Part shown: positions 7,891 through 14,350 of the stretch, in pieces
How positions within the stretch are numbered: position 1 is the first letter of the stretch
How the letters are laid out: every line of letters starts with the position of its first letter
Source of the DNA: a virus
Direction: 5' to 3' (one strand)
Length of the DNA stretch: 21,620 nt
IMG/VR virus record: IMGVR_UViG_3300020469_000301
Coordinates: 1 to 21,620 of that record
Translations under genes and position numbers: made by a program
Notes under the pieces: model-generated
Told to the model about the DNA's origin: nothing
Seen by the model: only the letters and a program-made list of their open reading frames with translations
Database searches by the model: none

Positions 7891-8129
7891 TGGTAAAACC
7901 CAACTTAGATAATTGGAAATTAAACTTAGAAGATATTCATTGGATTGAAAATGCTCTTAGTTACAGACTACAAAGATTGGCAATGAAAAGACTTACTGTA
8001 AAAAAACAGAGTAGTAAAGATAATATAGATAATGAGATAAGACATATAACAGAACTTCAAGGAAAAATGTTTAATCAAAAGGAATGGCGCAGAGCAAAAG
8101 TAGGTGATACACCTTATATAAGCGGATAG
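7890..8129 (+). CDS. small basic helical protein, unknown function
   Basis: A 79-residue basic protein, mostly helical by composition: NLDNWKLNLEDIHWIENALSYRL followed by Lys/Arg-rich segments (LAMKRLTVKKQSSKD). Three tryptophans and no cysteines. The start shares one base with the preceding stop. It could bind nucleic acid given the net positive charge, but no motif supports that. It closes the chain of overlapping small genes before the nucleotide-metabolism genes. Confidence 0.75.
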   Translation: MVKPNLDNWKLNLEDIHWIENALSYRLQRLAMKRLTVKKQSSKDNIDNEIRHITELQGKMFNQKEWRRAKVGDTPYISG

Positions 8130-8138
8130 GATAATTAA

Positions 8139-8561
8139 ATGATTACTAGCGGAATGTCTTTAGGTAACGATGAACCCTCAGAACAAATAGATTTGTTTCA
8201 ACAGCAGAAATTTACTTCTCATGCGGGAATTCCTATGACATGGAAAATTGAAATGGATGCCATATCTGATAAAGAATGGGATTGTCTTGCGGCAATGATC
8301 ATGGATTATCAAAAGGAACCTTTTTCAAAAGTTGTTGGTATTCCTAGAGGTGGGATAAAATTACAAAATGCTCTCAGAAAATATTCTGAGTGGGAACAGA
8401 AACATCCATGGTTGGTAGTTGATGATGTATATACAACTGGAACGTCTTTTAGAGAATTTTGCACTACAAAGGAAACTATGTTTGCATATAAGTGGGTTGT
8501 CTTTGCAAGACAACCTACAGATAAAGATAGCGGTGTAAGAGCATTATTTACAATGCCATGA
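8139..8561 (+). CDS. phosphoribosyltransferase-like protein
   Basis: A 140-residue protein with the PRPP-binding signature of type I phosphoribosyltransferases: VVDDVYTTGTS (93-103), preceded by VGIPRGG (66-72), the expected loop that contacts pyrophosphate. It would transfer a phosphoribosyl group from PRPP to a base or related acceptor. It is short for the family (usually 150-220 residues) and the hood region that selects the substrate is reduced, so the substrate cannot be assigned. The next gene (PurS) overlaps by ATGA and a kinase follows, which points to purine or nucleotide salvage or synthesis. Confidence 0.85.
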   Translation: MITSGMSLGNDEPSEQIDLFQQQKFTSHAGIPMTWKIEMDAISDKEWDCLAAMIMDYQKEPFSKVVGIPRGGIKLQNALRKYSEWEQKHPWLVVDDVYTTGTSFREFCTTKETMFAYKWVVFARQPTDKDSGVRALFTMP

Positions 8562-8794
8562 AATATAAGGCTATGATATGTATTCGTAGAGGCATTTTAG
8601 ATAATGCTGGACAAGCAGTAACACAAGCACTTAAATCATTAGGGTGGCCCGAAGTACAAAATGTAAGATTAGACAAATTAATTGAATTTGAATTAACAGA
8701 ACCTGATTGGGAAAAGGCTGAATCTATAGTTAAATCGCAGACAAATGAAGTAATGGAATATTATGAGTTGGAAGAAATAAATGAGAAAACCTAA
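8558..8794 (+). CDS. purS: PurS, FGAM synthase small subunit
   Basis: A 78-residue PurS-like protein. In bacteria with a split FGAM synthase, PurS bridges PurL and the glutaminase PurQ in step four of purine synthesis. The family pattern is visible: GILDNAGQAVTQALKSLGW (12-30), then VQNVRLDKLIEFEL (33-46), matching the usual D-x-x-G-x-x-V-x-x-AL-x-x-LG and VRxGK-x-IE elements. The typical glycine in VRxGK is replaced by Asp (RLDK). The start overlaps the phosphoribosyltransferase stop. A phage PurS would have to work with host PurL and PurQ or with phage copies outside this window. Confidence 0.88.
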   Translation: MKYKAMICIRRGILDNAGQAVTQALKSLGWPEVQNVRLDKLIEFELTEPDWEKAESIVKSQTNEVMEYYELEEINEKT

Positions 8795-9359
8795 ATTATT
8801 AGTTATAGGTCATGGCAGACATGGCAAAGATACTGTTTCTGAAATTTTATGTCAAGATTTTGGACTATCTTTTATATCAAGTAGCATGTTTGCTTGTAAA
8901 AAATTTATTTATTACGATCTTAAAGAAAAATATCAATACAAATCAATTGAAGAATGTTATAATGATAGGCATAATCATAGGTCTGAGTGGTATAACGCTA
9001 TTGCTTCTTATTGTAAAAATGACCCAGCACAATTAGGTAAAGATATATTTTCTGAGCATGACATATATTGTGGTCTTAGAAATGTTAGAGAATTTACAGA
9101 AATGCAAAAGGAAAAAGTATTTGATGCCTGTATTTGGGTAGATAGATCACTTCATTTACCCTCAGAAAATAATCTTAGCATGACACTGATGCCACAAATG
9201 GCTGGACATATCATAGATAATAATAAATCTTTAGAAGATTTAAAATTTGAAGTTAAGAAAACTTACAATAAGATACTTCGCCAGATGAAGTATTCAAGCC
9301 AACACAAATCTTCTAATAGTCTTGATTACAATCATATATTAGGATATGCTAATGGTTAA
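8781..9359 (+). CDS. P-loop deoxynucleoside monophosphate kinase-like protein
   Basis: A 192-residue P-loop protein whose Walker A is GHGRHGKDT (10-18), the GxxxxGKDT form typical of phage dNMP kinases (T4 gp1 type) and adenylate-kinase relatives. The WVDRS segment (119-123) and following SENNLSM region resemble the base- or phosphate-binding part of that group, where an Arg follows an acidic residue. It would phosphorylate dNMPs to dNDPs. It overlaps purS by 14 bases, in line with a nucleotide-supply cluster. The stop region overlaps the start of the next gene. Confidence 0.83.
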   Translation: MRKPKLLVIGHGRHGKDTVSEILCQDFGLSFISSSMFACKKFIYYDLKEKYQYKSIEECYNDRHNHRSEWYNAIASYCKNDPAQLGKDIFSEHDIYCGLRNVREFTEMQKEKVFDACIWVDRSLHLPSENNLSMTLMPQMAGHIIDNNKSLEDLKFEVKKTYNKILRQMKYSSQHKSSNSLDYNHILGYANG

Positions 9360-9591
9360 CTATAATTGCTCAGTTGATGATATGGGTCCAGAAGAAATAA
9401 AGGAAGCAAATCGTTTAATGTGGGCAGTTAAGGGCATGTTGATCCCAGATGATTACTCTATAAAAGATGTACATGGAGTACTTAATGGATATTTTAAAAG
9501 GCTTTGGTGTAATTGTGACCTTATGCAGTTTGAAGGTTTTGAAGATGCTTGGGTAAAGGAAAGCGAAAGAAAAATAAATCTATATAAATAG
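9346..9591 (+). CDS. small acidic hypothetical protein
   Basis: An 81-residue protein starting at ATG 9346 or at ATG 9352, both inside the end of the kinase gene. It has two nearby cysteines (WCNCDL) and several tryptophans; otherwise a mixed helical profile without recognised motif. The last codons overlap an exact late-promoter box (9583-9590), so the gene is probably the last of the middle or early set before the late fibre genes. Confidence 0.75.
   Translation: MLMVNYNCSVDDMGPEEIKEANRLMWAVKGMLIPDDYSIKDVHGVLNGYFKRLWCNCDLMQFEGFEDAWVKESERKINLYK
9583..9590 (+). promoter_or_regulatory. T4-type late promoter before fibre gene
   Basis: An exact TATAAATA, the T4 late (gp55-dependent) -10 consensus, ends 30 bases before the ATG of the LamG fibre gene. 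There is no good -35 box, as expected for late promoters. The position directly before a structural gene supports function; the same 8-mer also occurs elsewhere in this AT-rich sequence by chance. Confidence 0.65.
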
Positions 9592-9620
9592 TGTTGAAGC
9601 ATTTATATAAGGTTAGTTAA

Positions 9621-12434
9621 ATGGGTAGTTACTCTAGAGAAAGATATGCAACTGAATCAGCAAGTTTTCCTAAAAGCGCAAACTCTGCACCAGCATCATA
9701 TTCATATGCAACTTTTGCTGATTTACCTACTTCTGGTTCTACACCTGGAAATACTGCTTTTGTTGTCGCGACAAATAGATTATATATTTGGAGTGGTGTG
9801 GGATGGTATTTAATTGCTACTGTTACAAACGCATCTCCAACTGCAATTACTGGAGTTAGTGATACATATACACTTGCAACAAATGGAACCGCCACTACAG
9901 TTACTGCTGTATCAACTGACCCAGAAGGATTTGCACTTAGTTGGTCATATTCAGTTTCATCTGGAGCATTAAATGGAACAACTGTTAGTCAAGCAGATAA
10001 TGTTTTTACTATTACACCACATGCAAGCAATCCCACAACCTTTAGTATTACTTTCAATGTTACTGATGGTTTGAATGGGAGTGTTAGTAAAGTAAGCGCA
10101 TTTACGCTGGCATTTACTGTAACAAATTCAAGATACACTGCATTATCAGTTAAGGCGACTGCAACTGGTTCTAATCAAACCTTTGACGATGCTTCTGCTT
10201 CAAATCATACGATTACTGTTGCTGGTAACTCAATAACATCAACATTTAGCCCATATCGTCATGGTGGGTATTCTGCGTATTTTACTACTAGTGGTTCTAC
10301 TTCAGGCAGTGGTGGAACAGGTCAATATATTCAAAGCGATTTGACTTCTGAATTGACACTAGATACCAATGATTTTACAATTAGTTGTTGGGTATATGGT
10401 ATTAGTAAATTACGCAACTATCCTAGAATATTACAAATTGGCCCACAAAATACTCCGTGGGGCGCGAGTCAATTATCAATACTATACAAACACGATAGCG
10501 ATAACGATTCTATAACTTTAGCAATGCAAGGTATTGGAGTCAATTCATTGCTAATTGCAAGCGGCCCAATAAATGATAATCAATGGTATCATGTAGCCCT
10601 CACTAGATCAGGAAGTACATTTACATTGTACATTGACGGGGTATCTGTTGGAACATATACAAGTACAGGAAGTGCAACAGGAGCAGGTAACAAAGCAATA
10701 CTAATTGGTAGTGCTAGTTCCGGTGACAGTGACTTTCATGGGTATATTTCTGATGTGCGTGTTATTAATGGCACATCTATTTACACAGGTAATTTTACAC
10801 CGCCAACTGAACCATCTACCGTTGTCACAAACACAAAATTTTTACTTAGTAACTTACCTTATTTTAAAGATAAATCTGCATCAAATCATGCAATCACTGC
10901 TACTGGTAATGCATCTTTAAGACCAAAATCTTTGTTTGATAATGGTGCATATTCAGAAGCATCTCATGGGGCGTCTGCATATTTTGATGGAACAGGTGAT
11001 TATTTAACTGGCCCAAGTTCTGCAACTATAGGAATTGGTACGGGCGATTTTACAATAGAATGTTGGTTTTATGCAACAGATGGAACAAGCATTGATAGAG
11101 GTATTTGGGAAACTCGCACAGATGGATATCCAAACTGGTCAGAGGGATTATCTCTTACTAGACTAACTGAAACGACATTTAGATTATATGGATCATCTGC
11201 ATTAATAGTGTCTAGTGCAACTACTATTACAAACAATTGGAATCACTTAGCGGTTGTAAGAAATAGTGGAACACTGGAACTCTTTGTTAATGGCGTTTCA
11301 CAAGGCACCGTTTCTAATAGTACAAATATGAACTCTTCTCAACCAATAGCCATTGGCTCTGGTAGGTATACTACCAGTAATAGCACACCAACCCATGCTG
11401 TTAAAGGTTATATTCAAGATTTCAGAGTAGTCAAAGGCACAGCAGTTTACACAAGTAATTTCACACCACCAACTGCACCATTAACAAATTCTCCAACTTA
11501 TCCAGCCATGGCTATAGGTGTAGCAAATTCGGGTGCTAGTGCATATACGTTAAGCGGTGATGTAACTGGTAGTAACGCAACTGTAAATATGGCAGTTGGT
11601 CAAACTGTAAACTTTACTGTAAATGCTTCAGGTCATCCTTTTTATATTAGAGTGTCAGATGGTGGAGCAAATGTCAGTACTCCGGCAGCAACAGGACAAG
11701 GAGCAACAAGCGGTGTAGTTAGTTGGACTCCTAATACTGCTGGTACATATTACTATCAATGCGAAATTCATGCGGGTATGATTGGAACAATTAATGTAAC
11801 TGATGGTGTTAAATTTCTATTAAATCCAGAACCATCTATTTTAGATTTGAGTCAATCAAGTGAAATACAATGTTTTGGTGATGCCGCAACATCTACAACT
11901 CAAGTAAAGTTTGCTGGAACAAAGTCGATTTATCTTGATGGTACTGGCGATTATCTTCAGATCAATAATTACGAAAATTCATGGATAAGTGGATATACAG
12001 GCGATTATACAATAGAATTTTGGTGGTATCCTACAAATGTTTCTACTGGAGCAGCGCAAGAAATATTGACTGCCTCCAATGGGTTTCAATTTTATATTTC
12101 AAACGGGGGTGGTTTATCTTTAGCGGTATCTAGTAATGCCAATAATAGTTTCTTTTGGCATCCACAAGATATACATACAATGGTAATTAATACATGGCAA
12201 CACCTTGCTATTGTTCGCAATGGAAATGTTTATACTATATATGTAGACGGGGTTTCAAAAGCAACTACTACAACAAGTACTCTTATTGAAACTAGTACAA
12301 ATGCTTTTCAATTAGGTGTTTATCAAGGGTCACTATATCCGACTGTAGGATATTTTCAAGACCTTAGAGTAACGAAGGGTCTTGCAAGATATACTTCAGG
12401 ATTTACCCCACCGACAGCGGAATTACAGGGATAA
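9621..12434 (+). CDS. fibre-like structural protein with three LamG domains and a cupredoxin-like domain
   Basis: A 937-residue beta-rich protein. Order: short N-terminus; a WSGVGWYLIATVT module (about 44-70); an Ig/cadherin-like domain (72-166); LamG-type concanavalin-like domain 1 (about 193-395), domain 2 (about 420-620) and domain 3 (about 735-935). Each LamG ends in the same pattern, DVRVINGTSIYTGNFTPPT-like, and carries W-x-H-L/V-A and LYIDG/VNGV strands. Between LamG 2 and 3 lies a cupredoxin-like domain (about 625-726) with His672, Cys714, His717 and Met720, a full type 1 copper ligand set. Such proteins are tail-fibre or virion-surface components that bind glycans. Ribosome binding site AAGG at 9609-9612. 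Confidence 0.88.
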   Translation: MGSYSRERYATESASFPKSANSAPASYSYATFADLPTSGSTPGNTAFVVATNRLYIWSGVGWYLIATVTNASPTAITGVSDTYTLATNGTATTVTAVSTDPEGFALSWSYSVSSGALNGTTVSQADNVFTITPHASNPTTFSITFNVTDGLNGSVSKVSAFTLAFTVTNSRYTALSVKATATGSNQTFDDASASNHTITVAGNSITSTFSPYRHGGYSAYFTTSGSTSGSGGTGQYIQSDLTSELTLDTNDFTISCWVYGISKLRNYPRILQIGPQNTPWGASQLSILYKHDSDNDSITLAMQGIGVNSLLIASGPINDNQWYHVALTRSGSTFTLYIDGVSVGTYTSTGSATGAGNKAILIGSASSGDSDFHGYISDVRVINGTSIYTGNFTPPTEPSTVVTNTKFLLSNLPYFKDKSASNHAITATGNASLRPKSLFDNGAYSEASHGASAYFDGTGDYLTGPSSATIGIGTGDFTIECWFYATDGTSIDRGIWETRTDGYPNWSEGLSLTRLTETTFRLYGSSALIVSSATTITNNWNHLAVVRNSGTLELFVNGVSQGTVSNSTNMNSSQPIAIGSGRYTTSNSTPTHAVKGYIQDFRVVKGTAVYTSNFTPPTAPLTNSPTYPAMAIGVANSGASAYTLSGDVTGSNATVNMAVGQTVNFTVNASGHPFYIRVSDGGANVSTPAATGQGATSGVVSWTPNTAGTYYYQCEIHAGMIGTINVTDGVKFLLNPEPSILDLSQSSEIQCFGDAATSTTQVKFAGTKSIYLDGTGDYLQINNYENSWISGYTGDYTIEFWWYPTNVSTGAAQEILTASNGFQFYISNGGGLSLAVSSNANNSFFWHPQDIHTMVINTWQHLAIVRNGNVYTIYVDGVSKATTTTSTLIETSTNAFQLGVYQGSLYPTVGYFQDLRVTKGLARYTSGFTPPTAELQG

Positions 12435-12437
12435 ATT

Positions 12438-13757
12438 ATGGGTAAGTATTCTGAAACCCGATATGCATACGCACTTCCAACATTTGATCCAGCACCTTTA
12501 TCCGCTTCAGAGGCGGCTGGTCCACAAAAATCTAACATGAGAGTTTACGAAACTCTTGCCGCTTTACCTGCAACTTCTACAGACAAAGGAAATACTGCAT
12601 TTGTTGTAGCAACAAACAATTTATACGTTTGGAACGGTGTTGGTTGGTATCTAGTCGCTGAAGTAACAAATGCTTCACCTTCTTCTATTACTGGTGTAAA
12701 TTCAACATATAGTTTAGCAACTGATGGAACAGCAACTACAATTACTGCCGTTGCTACAGACCCAGAAGGAATGGCTTTAACTTGGAGTTACGCAGTCACA
12801 ACTGGTTCATTAGGGTCAACAGCATCAGTATCTCAGGTAGATAACGTGTTTAATATTATTCCATCTAGTACAGAATCCGATGCTGGAACCTTTACTTTAA
12901 CATTTAGTGTAACAGATGGTGTAAATTCAGCAGTTAGTTATCCATCTGCATTTACATTAGCGTTTGGTCCTCCCCCTTCTAGTTATTTATTTTCAACAGC
13001 GGGAACACATTCTTGGACATGTCCATCTGGACTCACTAGCGTATCAGTAGTGGCTGTTGGTGCTGGCGCAGAAGCAGGATCAGTAGCAGGTGGTGGCGGT
13101 GGTCTTGGTTGGAAAAATAATATATCAGTCACACCCGGCCAATCTTATACGGTAGTTGTTGGTGCTGGTGGTCAAAATAAATCAAATGAACATAGTTACT
13201 TTATAAACACATCAACCGTAATGGGTGAAGGTGGTAATGCCGCAACAGGTGGTGGTTATGTTGGAGATGGTGGTGGAAACGGTGGTGATGGGCAAGGTTC
13301 TGGAACGTATCAGTATTGTGGCGGCGGGGGTGCCGGGGGATATTCTGGAGATGGCGGTGACGGAAAATCTGGTCAAACTGGACAGGCTGGAAATGGTCAA
13401 GGGGGTGGTGCTGGGGGATCAATGGCTAACTCAGGTGGATATACTTGTGGGGGTGGTGGTGTTGGTGTCTATGGTCAAGGATCAAATGGTGTTGGCGGTG
13501 TTGCTAACATACATCCAAATCAACATCCTACGACTACTGGTGCAGGTACAGGTGGTTCTGGTGGTGAAGATGCCACTAGTAGTTATGGTCATACAAATGC
13601 AGGAAATTACGGCGGCGGTGGCGGTGGCGGCGGGTCAGGCGCAGGTGGGGGCAACTCAGGTTCTGGAGCAGTAAGACTTCTTTGGGGTTCTGGTAGATCA
13701 TTTCCTTCTACAAATGTTAGTAATGCTAGTAATGTTGATGCTGAAACAGTAGTATAA
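12438..13757 (+). CDS. glycine-rich tail fibre adhesin-like protein
   Basis: A 439-residue protein. Residues 51-176 repeat the N-terminal module of the previous gene (GNTAFVVATN, VWNGVGWYLVAEVTNASP, then the Ig-like domain). Residues 186-420 form a glycine-rich domain that starts GTHSWTCPSGLTSVSVVAVGAG, continues through many GGGG runs, and ends GAVRLLWGSGRSFPSTN. This is the layout of phage glycine-rich adhesins, where poly-Gly helices form a sandwich and exposed loops bind the receptor (as known for gp38 of some T4-like phages). It is likely the host-range determinant. It follows the LamG gene by three bases with AGGG at 12427-12430. Confidence 0.85.
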   Translation: MGKYSETRYAYALPTFDPAPLSASEAAGPQKSNMRVYETLAALPATSTDKGNTAFVVATNNLYVWNGVGWYLVAEVTNASPSSITGVNSTYSLATDGTATTITAVATDPEGMALTWSYAVTTGSLGSTASVSQVDNVFNIIPSSTESDAGTFTLTFSVTDGVNSAVSYPSAFTLAFGPPPSSYLFSTAGTHSWTCPSGLTSVSVVAVGAGAEAGSVAGGGGGLGWKNNISVTPGQSYTVVVGAGGQNKSNEHSYFINTSTVMGEGGNAATGGGYVGDGGGNGGDGQGSGTYQYCGGGGAGGYSGDGGDGKSGQTGQAGNGQGGGAGGSMANSGGYTCGGGGVGVYGQGSNGVGGVANIHPNQHPTTTGAGTGGSGGEDATSSYGHTNAGNYGGGGGGGGSGAGGGNSGSGAVRLLWGSGRSFPSTNVSNASNVDAETVV

Positions 13758-13791
13758 TCTGTTAAAAAGGTCAATAAAAACTATTTCTCTA

Positions 13792-13822
13792 TTGACAAGA
13801 ATCAAAATTTATGATATAAATA
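13792..13822 (+). promoter_or_regulatory. tmRNA promoter, combined sigma70 and late-type
   Basis: A perfect -35 box TTGACA (13792-13797) and 17-base spacer lead to TATAAA (13815-13820), which extends to an exact TATAAATA (13815-13822), the T4 late box. The element could be read by host sigma70 polymerase early and by the late sigma factor afterwards. Transcription would start near 13827, just before the acceptor piece of the tmRNA. Confidence 0.82.
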
Positions 13823-13826
13823 AAAA

Positions 13827-13889
13827 TGTAGTTGATGATATCAACTTGATGCATACTGGACCGTGGGGCAGTACCACGCATCTCCACCA
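13827..13889 (+). ncRNA. ssrA: two-piece tmRNA, acceptor piece
   Basis: The 3' half of the tRNA-like domain of a circularly permuted tmRNA, placed first in the gene. It ends CATCTCC (13879-13885), discriminator A, and encoded CCA (13887-13889). CATCTCC pairs with GGGGATG at the start of the coding piece (14095-14101), seven base pairs with one G-U. A T-arm lies directly before it: stem CGTGG (13862-13866) with CCACG (13874-13878), seven-base loop GGCAGTA, which is not the usual TTCRANY. TATCAAC (13839-13845) pairs exactly with GTTGATA (14119-14125) to form helix P2. The 5' boundary is estimated. Permuted tmRNAs are known from alphaproteobacteria, some betaproteobacteria and some cyanobacteria. 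Confidence 0.92.
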
Positions 13890-13904
13890 TAAGGATACTA
13901 AAGA

Positions 13905-14093
13905 ATGGAAATTATTTGGCAAATACTACTCACAGTTTGTTCTGGATCAACTTGTTTAGAGCAAGATGTGCAACAGTTTGAGACTAAATTGAAGTGTGAA
14001 ACTATGCTCATAGAATATACAGAATTACCAAATGATGGTCATTGGGATACAGTTAAATATATCTGTAAACCTTTAGGTTCAGTTTCTTTATGA
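13905..14093 (+). CDS. 62-residue protein nested in the tmRNA intervening segment
   Basis: An ORF that fills nearly all of the 205-base spacer between the tmRNA acceptor CCA (13889) and the coding piece (14095). AAGGA at 13891-13895 lies nine bases before the ATG, and the stop TGA ends at 14093, one base short of the expected RNase P cleavage site. The product begins with a hydrophobic stretch (MEIIWQILLTVCSGSTC), has four cysteines (12, 17, 31, 53), and its C-terminal half (EYTELPNDGHWDTVKYICKP) looks like a conserved compact fold rather than random translation. It may be secreted or membrane-associated. Function unknown. tmRNA processing would release it as a short mRNA; that is inference. 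Confidence 0.68.
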   Translation: MEIIWQILLTVCSGSTCLEQDVQQFETKLKCETMLIEYTELPNDGHWDTVKYICKPLGSVSL

Positions 14094-14094
14094 T

Positions 14095-14280
14095 GGGGAT
14101 GAAATAGGATAGACAGGTGTTGATAGGAAAATGGAGACTTCCCCGTACTTGGCTGGGTTAACGCGAAGAAAATACTAAATGCAAACGATAATTTTGCACC
14201 TTCTGGTTACGCACTCGCTGCATAATTAAGGGGGTTGGTCACTTACCTAGCAACAGAAAAGTGACACTATATCACATTTT
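14095..14280 (+). ncRNA. ssrA: two-piece tmRNA, coding (tag) piece
   Basis: The 5' half of the tRNA-like domain and the messenger part of the tmRNA. It begins GGGGATG (14095-14101), which forms the acceptor stem with the upstream piece, and continues AGGATAGACAGGTG, matching the conserved GGAxxGACAGG region of the tmRNA D-arm. GTTGATA (14119-14125) closes P2. Short CCC/GGG and CGT/ACG pairings (14141-14163) could form a PK1-like fold just before the tag frame. After the tag, GTTG (14234-14237) with CAAC (14251-14254) and GTCACTT (14238-14244) with AAGTGAC (14259-14265) interleave as an H-type pseudoknot. Its 3' end is estimated. Together with the tag frame this is a strong identification by structure. 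Confidence 0.93.
14181..14225 (+). other. ssrA: tmRNA proteolysis-tag reading frame
   Basis: Resume codon GCA at 14181 opens a 14-codon frame, ANDNFAPSGYALAA, ending in TAA (14223-14225). AND at the start and ALAA at the end are the classic tag features; ANDNFA is the alphaproteobacterial style, and the ALAA end is what ClpXP and SspB-like systems recognise. The preceding ACTAAAT is A/T-rich as expected upstream of a resume codon. Stalled ribosomes would add this tag to incomplete proteins. Confidence 0.94.
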
Positions 14281-14286
14281 ATTAAG

Positions 14287-14314
14287 AGGAAGAGTTAATC
14301 ACTCTTCCTTTTTT
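14287..14314 (+). terminator. intrinsic terminator of the tmRNA gene
   Basis: A perfect nine-base-pair hairpin, AGGAAGAGT (14287-14295) with ACTCTTCCT (14301-14309), five-base loop TAATC, followed at once by TTTTT (14310-14314). This is a textbook rho-independent terminator and marks the 3' end of the tmRNA precursor. Confidence 0.93.
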
Positions 14315-14317
14315 GTA

Positions 14318-14325
14318 TATAAATA
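14318..14325 (+). promoter_or_regulatory. T4-type late promoter of the envelope-protein operon
   Basis: An exact TATAAATA box three bases after the terminator T-run and 25 bases before the next ATG. Its spacing to the start codon is like that of the box at 9583. The terminator and late box together isolate tmRNA transcription from the late operon downstream. Confidence 0.72.
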
Positions 14326-14350
14326 GTAGGTAATATTTTGGAGATTTTTC

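Noticed and set aside
13201-13674. Long open frames on both strands within the glycine-rich gene
   Set aside because: They arise from the repetitive GGT/GGC/GGA codons of the fibre gene and have biased, repetitive products without start signals.
13050-13680. CRISPR-like repeat array
   Set aside because: The repetition is irregular glycine coding without constant repeat and spacer lengths.
13827-13889. A stand-alone tRNA gene ending in CCA
   Set aside because: There is a T-arm and acceptor strand but no D-arm, anticodon arm or 5' acceptor strand upstream; the partner strand is at 14095, which identifies a permuted tmRNA.
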